NCBI RefSeq assembly: GCF_020630935.1
Contig: NZ_JAHDIG010000020.1
Coordinates: 1-61,592, forward strand
DNA length: 61,592 bases
Direction: 5' to 3'
Origin: Bernardetia sp.
Lineage (GTDB): Bacteria > Bacteroidota > Bacteroidia > Cytophagales > Bernardetiaceae
Both the position numbers and the translations under genes were made by a program. Shown piece by piece: positions 10,042 to 18,072 of the stretch (position 1 is the first letter of the stretch; each line of letters opens with the position of its first letter). Under the pieces are notes generated by a model. That model had not been told where the DNA came from. It did no database searches and saw only the letters and a program-made list of their open reading frames with translations.

Positions 10042-10241
10042 TTTTAAGTCTTGTAATTATACTATTAAAATATATTTACAAAAATAGCTGTATTTTTTAA
10101 CAAAGTGCTAATTTTATAAGAAATACAACTCTTCCCTCACAAATCGAAACACAAGAAACTATAAATAAAATAGCAAAAGAGACCCAAAAAACGAGAGAAA
10201 AAGAGACATTATGTGGTAGTTTTTGGAGAGGTTCTATTAAA

Positions 10242-10318
10242 TTATCACAGTTAATTTTATAATGTTCATTTCTCTATAGGGTTGAGTGGACAAATCCAAC
10301 CCTATGGAGAAATAGATA
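10242..10318 (+). repeat. Hairpin repeat, second family, copy a
   Basis: It begins TTATCACAGTTAATTT, as does the copy at 50594, and contains a 17-bp stem (10268-10284 with 10297-10313, one G-T wobble) built on ATTTCTCYATAG and its complement. The same stem core occurs at 34785-34819 and in the copy at 50594-50721. Confidence 0.7.
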
Positions 10319-10339
10319 CAATCTAATTTTCAATTTTTT

Positions 10340-10391
10340 CCTGTTCTTTGACTCACAGAACAGTAAATATCTATAGCTTTCCAGTACTCTA
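10340..10391 (+). repeat. Miniature element, truncated right half (copy D)
   Basis: CCTGTTCTTTGACTCACAG onward aligns with 32891-32941 and ends in the terminal repeat CCAGTACTCTA. The left half is missing, replaced by the second-family hairpin repeat, and no target duplication is visible. Confidence 0.65.
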
Positions 10392-10398
10392 ATTTGAA

Positions 10399-11529
10399 TT
10401 ATTCTTCTTTCAATATTGTATTGAATATTTTATCCATTGTTTCAATCATTGCTTTTGCTGTTTCTGTTCCACTTTGGTTTGTGATGATAAAAGCTCCTAA
10501 ATTATGCTTTGGAACAATAAAAATATAACATTGCGACCTAGGAACTCCTCCATGATGTAGATAATATTTTCCTAGTTCTTTATCAGACAAATCTATCTCC
10601 CAAAAATAAGCTAGTTCATTTGTTGAATCGGCTTTAAATAGCGTTCTATGAGATTCTTGTACAGTTTTATCATTTTTTAGCTGATATTTTATAAAACCAA
10701 GCATATCAGGTACTGTAGATTTGATATTTCCTGCTGCTCCCCAAGGCAATTTTCCCATAGGAAGAGTGATATTTGGGTTATCAACATGGTAGCCTACCAC
10801 AATGTCCTTAGCATCAACATTTACTTTTGTGTTGTTCATTCCTATTTCAGTAGAAAGAAATTCAGTCAGCAACTGCTCATAGTCTTTTTTATATACTTGT
10901 TCTAATAGATGAGCCATAAGCTCTACTCCTGCACTTGAATAGGAATATTTTTCTCCTAATTGAGAAGTTACCTTGATAGAATCTAAGTCTTTTAAGAAGG
11001 AATTTTTATCATAATTTTCTAGTACTTGATGTATCTTTGAAGGCGTGTCGTAGTTTACAAAATCATCTAGTACAGGATTTAATTCCAAAGGTAGCATATT
11101 AGGCAAAGTGCTAGTATGTGTTAGTAGATGCTTTATTTTTACAGGCTGATTCTGATAGCTTAGATTAGTATATTTTTTATCCAAATATTTATTTACGCTA
11201 TCCTCAACATCTATTTTTCCTTCTAATACGGCTTTTGCCACTAGCGTTCCTGTTATTACTTTACTCAACGAACCAATTTCATAAATTGTCTCATTATTGG
11301 GTTTGTTGTTTTTGCCTTTTTCTATTTCTCCATAATGTCCTATGTATTCTTTTCCATCATAAAATATCGCAATAGAAGTAGAATTTATAAGAGGCTTCTC
11401 AATCATTTCTTTTGCTACTGGCTCTATGATTTCTGATAAATCAATTTCTTTTTTATTTTCTAATTGTTTTGGTTTTTCATTACAACCTAAAACTATCAAA
11501 GAGAGAATAAGCAAAAAATATTTAGACAT
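10399..11529 (-). CDS. Serine hydrolase lipoprotein of the class C beta-lactamase fold
   Basis: A lipobox (IVLGC, Cys16) shows export as a lipoprotein. The nucleophile motif SxxK is Ser87-Leu-Ser-Lys90 in the context EIGSLSKVITGTL. The second motif is Tyr197-Ser-Ser (family YxN or YxS), and HHGG near the C terminus is the third, KTG-like, motif. The 376-residue length fits single-domain members, which include esterases, D-aminopeptidases and peptidoglycan-related hydrolases as well as beta-lactamases. Nothing here predicts antibiotic hydrolysis. It stands alone, with repeats on its 3' side. Confidence 0.9.
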   Translation of the reverse strand: MSKYFLLILSLIVLGCNEKPKQLENKKEIDLSEIIEPVAKEMIEKPLINSTSIAIFYDGKEYIGHYGEIEKGKNNKPNNETIYEIGSLSKVITGTLVAKAVLEGKIDVEDSVNKYLDKKYTNLSYQNQPVKIKHLLTHTSTLPNMLPLELNPVLDDFVNYDTPSKIHQVLENYDKNSFLKDLDSIKVTSQLGEKYSYSSAGVELMAHLLEQVYKKDYEQLLTEFLSTEIGMNNTKVNVDAKDIVVGYHVDNPNITLPMGKLPWGAAGNIKSTVPDMLGFIKYQLKNDKTVQESHRTLFKADSTNELAYFWEIDLSDKELGKYYLHHGGVPRSQCYIFIVPKHNLGAFIITNQSGTETAKAMIETMDKIFNTILKEE

Positions 11530-11590
11530 TTTGGTACTATTATTTTGAATTTGGAAAAATACACTACTACGAATTTATAAAAAAACACTT

Positions 11591-12700
11591 TTAATGAACT
11601 ACCTTAAACTGCTTTCCTGGAAGAGCTTTTACGATGCCTTTCATTTCCATCATCAATAATTGGCTAGCAAGCTGCCCCAGTGGAATTTGTGTCTTGATAG
11701 AAAGGCTATCTATTGCCATTGTACCACCATCTTCTTCTAGTTTGTTCATGATGATTTGTTCTTCCATTGTAAGCTGTCCTACTGATTTTTTTATAGGTTT
11801 TGTAGTTCGTTCGTCCAAATCCCATTTCAAAATATATTCTATATCTTCAACAGAAGTATAAATATGAGCTTGGTGGTTTCGAATGAGTTTATTACAGCCT
11901 TCTGAAGCCATAGCTTCCAAATTACCAGGTACAGCAAACACTTCACAGTTGTAGTAATTGGCGATGTTTGCTGTAATGAGTGCGCCTCCCTTTTTGGCTG
12001 CCTCTACCACAATCAAAACATCAGAAAGTCCTGCAATAACACGATTACGTTGAGGAAAACGAGAAGGGTCTGGCATCGTTCCAAAACAACCTTCTGTCAA
12101 GAGTCCTCCTTGGTCTATCATATCAAAGGCTGTATTCTTGTGAGCAGGAGGATAAATTTTGTCTAATCCATTTGCCATAACACCTACTGTGTCTAATCCA
12201 CATTCAAGACTAGCTTTGTGTGAAAAAATATCTATTCCATACGCCAAACCACTTATTATCAAAGGATTATATCTAGTCAAATCTCTGACTATTTTTTGTG
12301 TCATTGCTTTTCCATATTCTGTGGCTTTGCGTGTTCCGACAATACCCACAGTTTTTTGAGCATTCAAATCTGCATTGCCTTTGTAGTAGAGAATATAAGG
12401 AGAGTCTTCGTGTCTAAGCAGGCGTTTTGGATAACCTTTGTCTGTATAAATCAATATTTTAACATCTTCTCTTTCGGCAATCGATAATTGTTTGTTTGCC
12501 TCTTCTAATGCTTGTGATTTATTTTCTTTGATAGATTTTATAATTCGTTGTCCTACATTGGGAGCTTTCAGAAGCCTAGAAGAAGGCGCACTAAAAACCT
12601 CTTCGGCAGAGCCACAATAACTGACCAATGTTTTGGCTGTTTTTGCCCCCACATACGGCAACAGCGATAAAGCAACTTGAAACTGACGACTATCAGACAT
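11591..12700 (-). CDS. dprA: DNA processing protein DprA
   Basis: DprA binds single-stranded DNA entering the cell and loads RecA during natural transformation; many non-transformable bacteria also keep it. The 369-residue protein has an N-terminal helical SAM/HhH-like region (to about residue 70), the Rossmann-like DprA core (about 80-285) with VGIVGTRKATEYG, IISGLAYGIDIFSHKASL, FPQRNRVIAGLSD and GGALITANIA, and a C-terminal winged-helix domain (about 305-369). Length and motif order match full-length DprA, so it is probably functional. No other competence gene is nearby. Confidence 0.95.
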   Translation of the reverse strand: MSDSRQFQVALSLLPYVGAKTAKTLVSYCGSAEEVFSAPSSRLLKAPNVGQRIIKSIKENKSQALEEANKQLSIAEREDVKILIYTDKGYPKRLLRHEDSPYILYYKGNADLNAQKTVGIVGTRKATEYGKAMTQKIVRDLTRYNPLIISGLAYGIDIFSHKASLECGLDTVGVMANGLDKIYPPAHKNTAFDMIDQGGLLTEGCFGTMPDPSRFPQRNRVIAGLSDVLIVVEAAKKGGALITANIANYYNCEVFAVPGNLEAMASEGCNKLIRNHQAHIYTSVEDIEYILKWDLDERTTKPIKKSVGQLTMEEQIIMNKLEEDGGTMAIDSLSIKTQIPLGQLASQLLMMEMKGIVKALPGKQFKVVH

Positions 12701-12801
12701 AGATATATAAACAAAATGAAAAATTGAATGGCAAATTACTGAAATTTTTAGCTAAAACTATCATGTCATTCTACACTTTTAGTGATTTTTTATACAGAAT
12801 T

Positions 12802-12844
12802 GACAAAATAAAACTCTCTGCATTCATAGAAAATACAGAGAGTT
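12802..12844 (-). terminator. Terminator of the small duplicated-domain gene
   Basis: AACTCTCTG (12812-12820) pairs with 12836-12844 across a 15-base loop. On the minus strand the hairpin is followed by TTTTATTTT, about 20 bases after the stop at 12865. Confidence 0.7.
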
Positions 12845-12864
12845 CTGACTTACTTTTTATGAGC

Positions 12865-13188
12865 TTAGTTTGCTTTTAAAGTAGTGTCGTTGTCTAATAA
12901 TTTTTCATTATCAGCATCTGCTACTTGTACAGCAATATCAAACTTTTCTTGAAAAAGTTTTTCAAATTCTTCAATACTCATTTCAGATGGCATGTCAAAT
13001 TCGCCTAAACCTGCAAGAGACTCACGCTCATCTGCTACCTCTCCCAAACGAGCCTTATCGTCTGCAAAGCGTGCGCCACGTCCTGCGTTGTTGCCTTTAT
13101 AGACACGCAATGAATAACCAAAAGTTTCTTTAAATTTTTCTTTGAGTGTATTTACAGTCATACGACCATCTACTTTGAATGTTGCCAT
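12865..13188 (-). CDS. Small acidic protein made of two tandem repeats
   Basis: I do not recognise a named function. The 107-residue protein has no signal peptide, so it should be cytoplasmic. It appears internally duplicated: residues 4-50 (MTVNTLKEKFKETFGYSLRV, then a FADD-xx-RL tail) align with residues 64-107 (MSIEEFEKLFQEKFDIAVQV, then a LLDNDTTL tail). Each unit looks like strand, helix, strand, as in a compact alpha-beta fold. It has its own terminator at 12802-12844. The rlmI-like gene lies 123 bases upstream on the same strand with a hairpin between, so it is probably transcribed alone. Confidence 0.8.
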   Translation of the reverse strand: MATFKVDGRMTVNTLKEKFKETFGYSLRVYKGNNAGRGARFADDKARLGEVADERESLAGLGEFDMPSEMSIEEFEKLFQEKFDIAVQVADADNEKLLDNDTTLKAN

Positions 13189-13230
13189 AACTTTCTAATT
13201 TTTTGAGTGTTAGTTAAATTGAGTGATAAA

Positions 13231-13263
13231 AATATTGACTGACATAGTCTTTTTACGTCAGTC
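13231..13263 (-). terminator. Probable terminator of the rRNA methyltransferase gene
   Basis: GACTGAC (13237-13243) pairs with GTCAGTC (13257-13263). On the minus strand an AT-rich tract with TTTTT follows, between the stop at 13312 and the start at 13188. The stem is only 7 bp. Confidence 0.4.
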
Positions 13264-13311
13264 TTGCCGTTATTGATATGTCCACCAACGACAGACTTCA
13301 ATTTACTAAAA

Positions 13312-14586
13312 TTATTCTACTTGCAAAACCAAACCTTTCAAATATTCTCCCTCTGGATGATAAATATTAATAGGATGGTCTAACGGCTGTGTAAGTTGAT
13401 GCACAATTCGTATTTTTCGCCCTGCTTCAGCTGCTGCCGTAAAGACAAATTTTCTAAATAAGTCTTTACTTACACTTCCCGAACATGAAAAAGTAAATAC
13501 TAAACCTCCACTTTTTACTTTTTTAAAGCCTAACTCATTCAAATTGATATATCCTCTAGTTGCCTTTGGCAATGAACGTTTATTTTTAGCAAAAGCAGGT
13601 GGGTCAAGAATAATAATATCAAACAAATCATCATTTTTATCTGCTTCTGCTTCATTTTTTAATGCTTTCAAATACTCAAAACAGTCTTGAGCTATGGCTT
13701 CATGATTTTTATTTGCTCTCATCAAACTATCAAAGTTTAGAGCTACATTTTGCTCTGCTGCCTCTGTGGCTTCTTTAGAAATATCTACCGAAACTACACT
13801 TTTTGCCTCTCCAGCAATGGCATAGACACTAAACCCTCCTGTGTAGCCAAAACAGTTCAAGACAGATTTTCCTTTGGAGTATCTTTTTACTAAATCTCGG
13901 TTTTCTCGTTGGTCTATGAAAAAACCTGTTTTTTGTCCATCAACCACATCAACTTTGAATTTCAGATTATTTTCCAAAACTTGAATAGGCATTAATGGAA
14001 TATCTTTTTCTGTCTGATTTTCTGCCAGTTGCCAGCCTTGCTGAACTTGACTATCATCATCTCCAAAACCTTCAATATTGCGTGTACTTTCTTTGATATG
14101 AAGGTAAATATGTTGGATTCCGACAGCACGAAGTCCACTAAAAATATGCTTTGCAATACGTTGCGTTCCTTTTATGAGAAGCTGAACTGAAGCCACTGTA
14201 TCATAGACATCTACGATAACTCCAGAAAAAAAATCGCCTTCTGCGTGTAAAAGTCTGTACGCATTAGTGGAAGCATCAATGAGATAATCTTTACGCAAAT
14301 TGTACGCATTTTTTATTTTTTGATGGAAATATGCTTCATCTGCGACAAACTGGTTGTCTTTATCGTGAAAACGAGTAAACTCAAAAATACGACAGGTAAT
14401 CTGGCTTGTTGTATCAAAAAATCCATATCCCAAAATACGTTTTTTGGCATCTTGTACAGCTACAATTTCTCCATTTTCGGCATCTGGCATTTTATGGACT
14501 CCTCCTGAAAATATCCAAGGATGCTGATTCAAAATTGATTTTTCTCTGCCTTTTTTGAGTTGTAGAATAGGATAAGATGTTGTCAT
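13312..14586 (-). CDS. RlmI-like 23S rRNA cytosine methyltransferase (PUA + SAM domain)
   Basis: The family (COG1092) methylates cytosine-5 in 23S rRNA. The longest frame starts at a TTG (14628), but the ATG at 14584-14586 (MTTSYPILQLKKGREKSIL) aligns with the normal family start, giving 424 residues. An N-terminal PUA-like region contains LKKGREKSILNQHPWIFSGG. The central motif VDGQKTGFFIDQRENRD is the family signature. The SAM fold follows with VLNCFGYTGGFSVYA (motif I) and the IIILDPPAFAK motif IV. A C-terminal FTFSCSGSVS segment holds a cysteine near the usual catalytic region. The nearest characterised relative is RlmI (m5C1962), but paralogues exist. Confidence 0.9.
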   Translation of the reverse strand: MTTSYPILQLKKGREKSILNQHPWIFSGGVHKMPDAENGEIVAVQDAKKRILGYGFFDTTSQITCRIFEFTRFHDKDNQFVADEAYFHQKIKNAYNLRKDYLIDASTNAYRLLHAEGDFFSGVIVDVYDTVASVQLLIKGTQRIAKHIFSGLRAVGIQHIYLHIKESTRNIEGFGDDDSQVQQGWQLAENQTEKDIPLMPIQVLENNLKFKVDVVDGQKTGFFIDQRENRDLVKRYSKGKSVLNCFGYTGGFSVYAIAGEAKSVVSVDISKEATEAAEQNVALNFDSLMRANKNHEAIAQDCFEYLKALKNEAEADKNDDLFDIIILDPPAFAKNKRSLPKATRGYINLNELGFKKVKSGGLVFTFSCSGSVSKDLFRKFVFTAAAEAGRKIRIVHQLTQPLDHPINIYHPEGEYLKGLVLQVE

Positions 14587-14726
14587 TTTTTGTAGGTAAT
14601 TTGTTGAGATTTGAGTTTGTAGGTTCAAAGATAGTATTTTTACATTTCTAAGTCAGAACGTAGTAAATGGTACTTTCAAAAATGAATGAACATAATCAAA
14701 ACTAAATATGAGAATAAAAATTTTTA

Positions 14727-15553
14727 TGGTAGTGTTACATTTTGAGTGATACTAGATATTTTTTCGTTGTTTCTTTATTATAATTTACGATAAAATAATA
14801 GGTAAATAAGAAATGGTTGTAGAATGATTTTGAAAAACTTAATGTTATTATAACAAACCTGCCCACTCTTTGTCTCAATGTATTATTCCATCTCTCAATG
14901 TGGTTGGTTTGCCCAGATTCCTTCCCCGCACTATAGTGTTTTCATGTTTTATACTACTTTTTTATAGGCTTTCCAAAAATCAGAATAAGTGATGCTGTGC
15001 TTATAGTTTTGAGGAACATTAATCCATAGTTTCTCACAGCTTTTAGCACTTCTATTTCCTATATAAAAAGCAACGATTTACCTTGTTCTTCTGCACAAAG
15101 CAATCTAAAGCCAACTTTTTAAACTTTTTGCAAAATACAAAACTACATAGTTCGTCCAATTCAAGAACTTCTCCTTCTACACTGTCTAAAAGAGTTGTAG
15201 AAAGCCTATCGACTTGTGTAACTACTTGCTTTGCTTTTTTTGTCTAGCGAAGAATAGTTTGATGTGACACCTCAAACACACGAGCAACACCTCGTAAACT
15301 AGACTTTTCTTGGTAACTTGCACAAGCCGATTCTTTAGTAGATTCACTTGCTCATTTTGAAGATATAACCCTTGAGAATCTACAATCTTTACACCTTGAT
15401 TTAGGATTTCCAAAACCATTACTTCCATTGCGAACTAAGTTCTCTAAACCACATTTACGACAACCCAAAGTAGTTATAAGCATTGAAGAGAATTTAGAAA
15501 ATAAATGAAAAATAATACAAAAATAAAAAATCACTCATAAAATTACACTATCT
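14727..15553 (-). mobile_element. Degenerate IS1-family insertion sequence with intact ends
   Basis: The left end (TGGTAGTGTTACATTTTGAG from 14727) and the inverted right end (AGATAGTGTAATTTTATGAG, ending at 15553) are imperfect terminal repeats. The exact 9-mer AAATTTTTA flanks the element at 14718-14726 and 15554-15562, the target duplication length typical of IS1. The 827-bp length is close to IS1. Its transposase reading frames are broken (next entry), so it cannot move unaided. It sits inside the 3' part of another transposase fragment. Confidence 0.8.
14770..15483 (-). pseudogene. Broken IS1-family transposase (InsA/InsB type)
   Basis: Reading the minus strand across frames gives, in order, an InsA zinc-ribbon (CRKCGLENLVRNGSNGFGNP then CKDC), the helix-turn-helix stretch SLRGVARVFEVSHQTILR, and the DDE domain of InsB with first acidic motif ELDELCSF, second ITYSDFWKAY, and third [15 protein letters not shown]. 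These fall in different frames and are separated by shifts and an in-frame stop where a Trp codon (LRW) is expected. A single InsA-InsB programmed shift is normal for IS1, but the additional breaks make this a pseudogene. Confidence 0.8.
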
Positions 15554-15732
15554 AAATTTTTACTCGCTGCTGCATTCATAAACATTTCTTTAAAATAGTC
15601 ATTTTTTGTCTTTTTATCGGTAGAAGGGTCACAAATATGATAATCAATGGTAAAATATTCTCCATCATTGCCACTAGAATGAACTAAATTAACCACACAA
15701 ATACTTGAAACTAACCCTTTTTCATTGCGAAC
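15554..15732 (-). pseudogene. Fragment of a second transposase (IS4/IS701-like)
   Basis: One minus-strand frame reads VRNEKGLVSSICVVNLVHSS followed by IDYHICDPSTDKKTKNDYFKEMF. This resembles the stretch between the first and second catalytic Asp of IS4/IS701-type transposases, where IDYRIYD and DGKTKN-like motifs recur. About 55 residues remain. The fragment is cut on its N-terminal side by the intact IS5-family element and on its C-terminal side by the IS1 element. The exact family is my recollection of motif style rather than an alignment. Confidence 0.55.
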
Positions 15733-15734
15733 TT

Positions 15735-16653
15735 GTTTAAGAATGTAGATTTATGTTATCAAAAAAGAGGTCAAAATAGTTATCATTGTAAATAACCACA
15801 TTTGCAACGTAACCATTTTTTCCTCTATGTACGTAAACCTATCAAAAAAAATTATAACAGAAAATATTTTACCTTATTTAGAGCAATTTTCCAAAGGTCG
15901 TCGGATAAAAGTCGCTCTTTGGCGTATTATTAAAGCTATTGTTTATCGTTTAAAATCAAGTTGTCAATGGCGAGAACTTCCAATGAAACAATTTTTTGGC
16001 AACATCTCAATTAGTTGGAATACAGTGTATTACCATTTCAATAAGTGGTCAAAACTTGGAAGTTGGAAAAAGCTTTGGACAACCTATTTAGAAGATTATC
16101 GTGGAGAGTTAGATTTTTCTATTTGCCATTTAGACGGTAGCCATACGCTAGCCAAACGAGGGGGAGAAGGTATTGGTTATTCCAAAAGAAAAGCAGGAAA
16201 AACTACTAACATTCTTTTCCTAACTGATAAAAACGGTATTCCTGTAGCTATGTCTGTTCCTATCGCAGGCAATCATCATGACGCTTTTGAGTTGGAAAAA
16301 AATGTACAAACGATGATAGATGATTTGAATGCTTCTCAAATTAGAGAACAAGGCATATTTCTCAATGCTGATGCAGCTTTTGATACGAATGCTTTTCGTT
16401 CGTTTTGTTATCATTTGGAAATAGTGGATAATATAGACTTCAACAAAAGAAATAAAAAAGACCTTGATAATCAACCTTTTAAAGATGAGAAAATGTATGA
16501 ATTAAGATTCGCTATCGAAAGAACCAATGCGTGGTTGGACGCATTCAAGGCACTTATAATAAGATACGAAACTAAAATTCATACTTGGCAAAGCTTACAC
16601 TATTTAGCATTTATTTTGATTGTTGCTAGAACTAGAAAAAAACATTCTTAAAC
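15735..16653 (+). mobile_element. Intact IS5-family insertion sequence
   Basis: Perfect 12-bp terminal inverted repeats (GTTTAAGAATGT at 15735-15746 and ACATTCTTAAAC at 16642-16653) bracket the transposase gene; the right repeat overlaps its stop codon. The 5-mer AACTT directly abuts both ends (15730-15734 and 16654-16658) and may be the target duplication. The 919-bp length fits the family. The left end lies against the transposase fragment at 15554-15732, so this element inserted next to or into older mobile DNA. Confidence 0.75.
15827..16651 (+). CDS. IS5-family transposase (DDE)
   Basis: The 274-residue single-frame transposase appears intact. It has an N-terminal DUF4096-like segment (RIIKAIVYRLKSSCQWRELP) that includes a helix-turn-helix-like region, then the RNase H-like DDE core: first Asp in CHLDGSHT, second Asp in LNADAAFD, and Glu in ELRFAIERTNAWLDAF with the downstream RYE motif. 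It carries both ends of the element as inverted repeats, so it may be active. It is the only complete transposase in the window, but its ends do not match those of the miniature repeats at 29791 and 32821. Confidence 0.9.
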   Translation: MYVNLSKKIITENILPYLEQFSKGRRIKVALWRIIKAIVYRLKSSCQWRELPMKQFFGNISISWNTVYYHFNKWSKLGSWKKLWTTYLEDYRGELDFSICHLDGSHTLAKRGGEGIGYSKRKAGKTTNILFLTDKNGIPVAMSVPIAGNHHDAFELEKNVQTMIDDLNASQIREQGIFLNADAAFDTNAFRSFCYHLEIVDNIDFNKRNKKDLDNQPFKDEKMYELRFAIERTNAWLDAFKALIIRYETKIHTWQSLHYLAFILIVARTRKKHS

Positions 16654-16658
16654 AACTT

Positions 16659-16833
16659 CTAAATTGTACTACTCAACTACTTAAGTAGTTAGCTGGTATA
16701 ATTTTGTTATTTTCAAAAGCTAGTGCAATTTTATAAAAAGTTGAATTTTAACTTTGTCAAGGGTCTTTTCGAAGAAAAAAACAGACCTTGACAATAGTTT
16801 TTATAAACTAAATTGTACTACTCAACTACTTAA
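16659..16833. repeat. 26-bp direct repeat flanking a hairpin
   Basis: CTAAATTGTACTACTCAAC followed by TACTTAA occurs exactly at 16659-16684 and again at 16808-16833. The first copy continues into a 16-bp palindrome (AACTACTTAAGTAGTT, 16675-16690). Between the copies lies a hairpin (TTGTCAAGG(G)TCT at 16754-16766, complement at 16783-16794) followed by a T-rich tract. The second copy ends 5 bases before the ATG of the phosphatase gene. Confidence 0.75.
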
Positions 16834-16838
16834 TAATT

Positions 16839-18014
16839 ATGAAACTAAAAGACATTATACATAAGGTATCACATCAAGGAGAACAAAAATGGGATATTCT
16901 CAAAACTAAACTAAAAACTCGTTTAGGATTAGATGAACCTGTCATGATTTTGCCTTATAGAAGTTTTGGAAACCCTAAAAAAGCCTTTTTTTGGGGTAGA
17001 GTACTAGAAGATGAAAATATAGATGTAAGAGAAGATGATAGGTTTTGGGATAATATTCTTAATACTTATAGAAGGATAGAAAGTGATGAGATTCCGAATG
17101 TACGACTTTCAGTAACCTATCAAGGCATAACAAAGGAAACAAAAACTGATGAGGAAGGATATTTTTTTGTAGAAATAGAATTGCCCGAACCAATTATACC
17201 TCATGAGTCTATGTGGGAAAGAGTAGAATTTAAGCTCTTAGAAAAGGTAAGACCCAATCAAGATGAAGTTACAGCACTTGGTGAAGTTCAAATCCACGAC
17301 GATTTAAAAGAATTTGGAATCATTTCAGATATTGATGATACAGTTCTGCAAACACAGGCAACTAGCATGTTAGCTTCTGCCAAACTAACTTTTTTGGGCA
17401 ACGCACATTTAAGAAAACCATTTTTAGGAGTAGGAGAATTATATGAAGCACTTGTAAAAGGAAGTGATGGAAATCAGCAGAATCCGTTGTATTTTGTATC
17501 TAGTAGCATGTGGAATTTATATGATTTGCTTACTGACTTTTTTGAAATCAGAAGTCTTCCAAAAGCCCCTTTACTTTTGAGAGATTTAGGTTTGGATGAT
17601 AAAATGTTTATAAAAGGCGACCATAGTCATAAAGAAGAAAAGATTAGAAGAATAATGAGTTATTATCCTAATCTAAAATTTATTTTGATAGGAGATAGTG
17701 GACAGCACGATGCTGAAATTTATTATAAGATGTTGCAAGAGGTACCTCATCGTATAAAGGCAATTTATATCCGTGATGTAAGTGGAACTACTAGAGATAC
17801 ACAAGTAAATGAAATAGCTCAAAAAGCAGAAAGGCAATTTGGAGTTCCTTTCCAACTTATAGCTGATTCAGGTGTAGTTGCTATGCATGCAGCAGCACAA
17901 GGATTTATTACCCAAGAAGCTATCACAAAAGTACAAGAAGCTAAAGAAGAAGATAAAAAAGCTCCTCTAACTTTAGAAGAAGCTGTTGTAGAAGGAGACA
18001 TCAAAGTAGAGTGA
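16839..18014 (+). CDS. App1-family phosphatidate phosphatase
   Basis: App1 enzymes are Mg-dependent HAD-type phosphatases that convert phosphatidate to diacylglycerol; the family was defined in yeast and bacterial members are largely untested. In this 391-residue protein the nucleophile motif DIDDTVLQT lies near residues 167-175, followed by FVSSSMWNLYDLL, the basic motif KGDHSHKEEKI, and the acidic motif ILIGDSGQHDAEIY. An N-terminal beta-sandwich-like region (about 60-150) precedes the catalytic half, as in other members. There is no signal peptide. The ATG follows the 26-bp direct repeat directly. It converges on the oxoamine synthase-GNAT fusion gene. Confidence 0.9.
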   Translation: MKLKDIIHKVSHQGEQKWDILKTKLKTRLGLDEPVMILPYRSFGNPKKAFFWGRVLEDENIDVREDDRFWDNILNTYRRIESDEIPNVRLSVTYQGITKETKTDEEGYFFVEIELPEPIIPHESMWERVEFKLLEKVRPNQDEVTALGEVQIHDDLKEFGIISDIDDTVLQTQATSMLASAKLTFLGNAHLRKPFLGVGELYEALVKGSDGNQQNPLYFVSSSMWNLYDLLTDFFEIRSLPKAPLLLRDLGLDDKMFIKGDHSHKEEKIRRIMSYYPNLKFILIGDSGQHDAEIYYKMLQEVPHRIKAIYIRDVSGTTRDTQVNEIAQKAERQFGVPFQLIADSGVVAMHAAAQGFITQEAITKVQEAKEEDKKAPLTLEEAVVEGDIKVE

Positions 18015-18021
18015 TAATAAA

Positions 18022-18064
18022 TATAAAAGTCAATAAGAAAATGGTAATCTTACTGACTTTTATA
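18022..18064. terminator. Bidirectional terminator between convergent genes
   Basis: TATAAAAGTCAATAAGA (18022-18038) pairs with 18048-18064 over 17 positions with one mismatch and a 9-base loop. It lies between the stops at 18014 (plus) and 18073 (minus). Confidence 0.75.
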
Positions 18065-18072
18065 TCTTTATT

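Larger units (their letters stand above)
10042..10398. other. Intergenic region with two unrelated repeats
   Basis: No gene is supported here. The stretch contains a hairpin repeat of the second family (10242-10318) and directly after it a truncated copy of the miniature element (10340-10391) that ends 8 bases before the stop of the serine hydrolase gene. Confidence 0.7.

Noticed and set aside
10399-11529. Reading the serine hydrolase as an antibiotic beta-lactamase
   Set aside because: The SxxK fold is shared by many esterases and peptidases, the second motif is YSS and there is no resistance context.
15222-15534. Two short minus-strand ORFs of 68 and 60 residues
   Set aside because: They are out-of-frame or extended pieces of the broken IS1 transposase, not separate genes.
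16654-16658. AACTT as a certain IS5 target duplication
   Set aside because: The five bases match on both sides but are ambiguous with extension of the inverted repeats (CTTG/CAAC), so I mention it only as possible.
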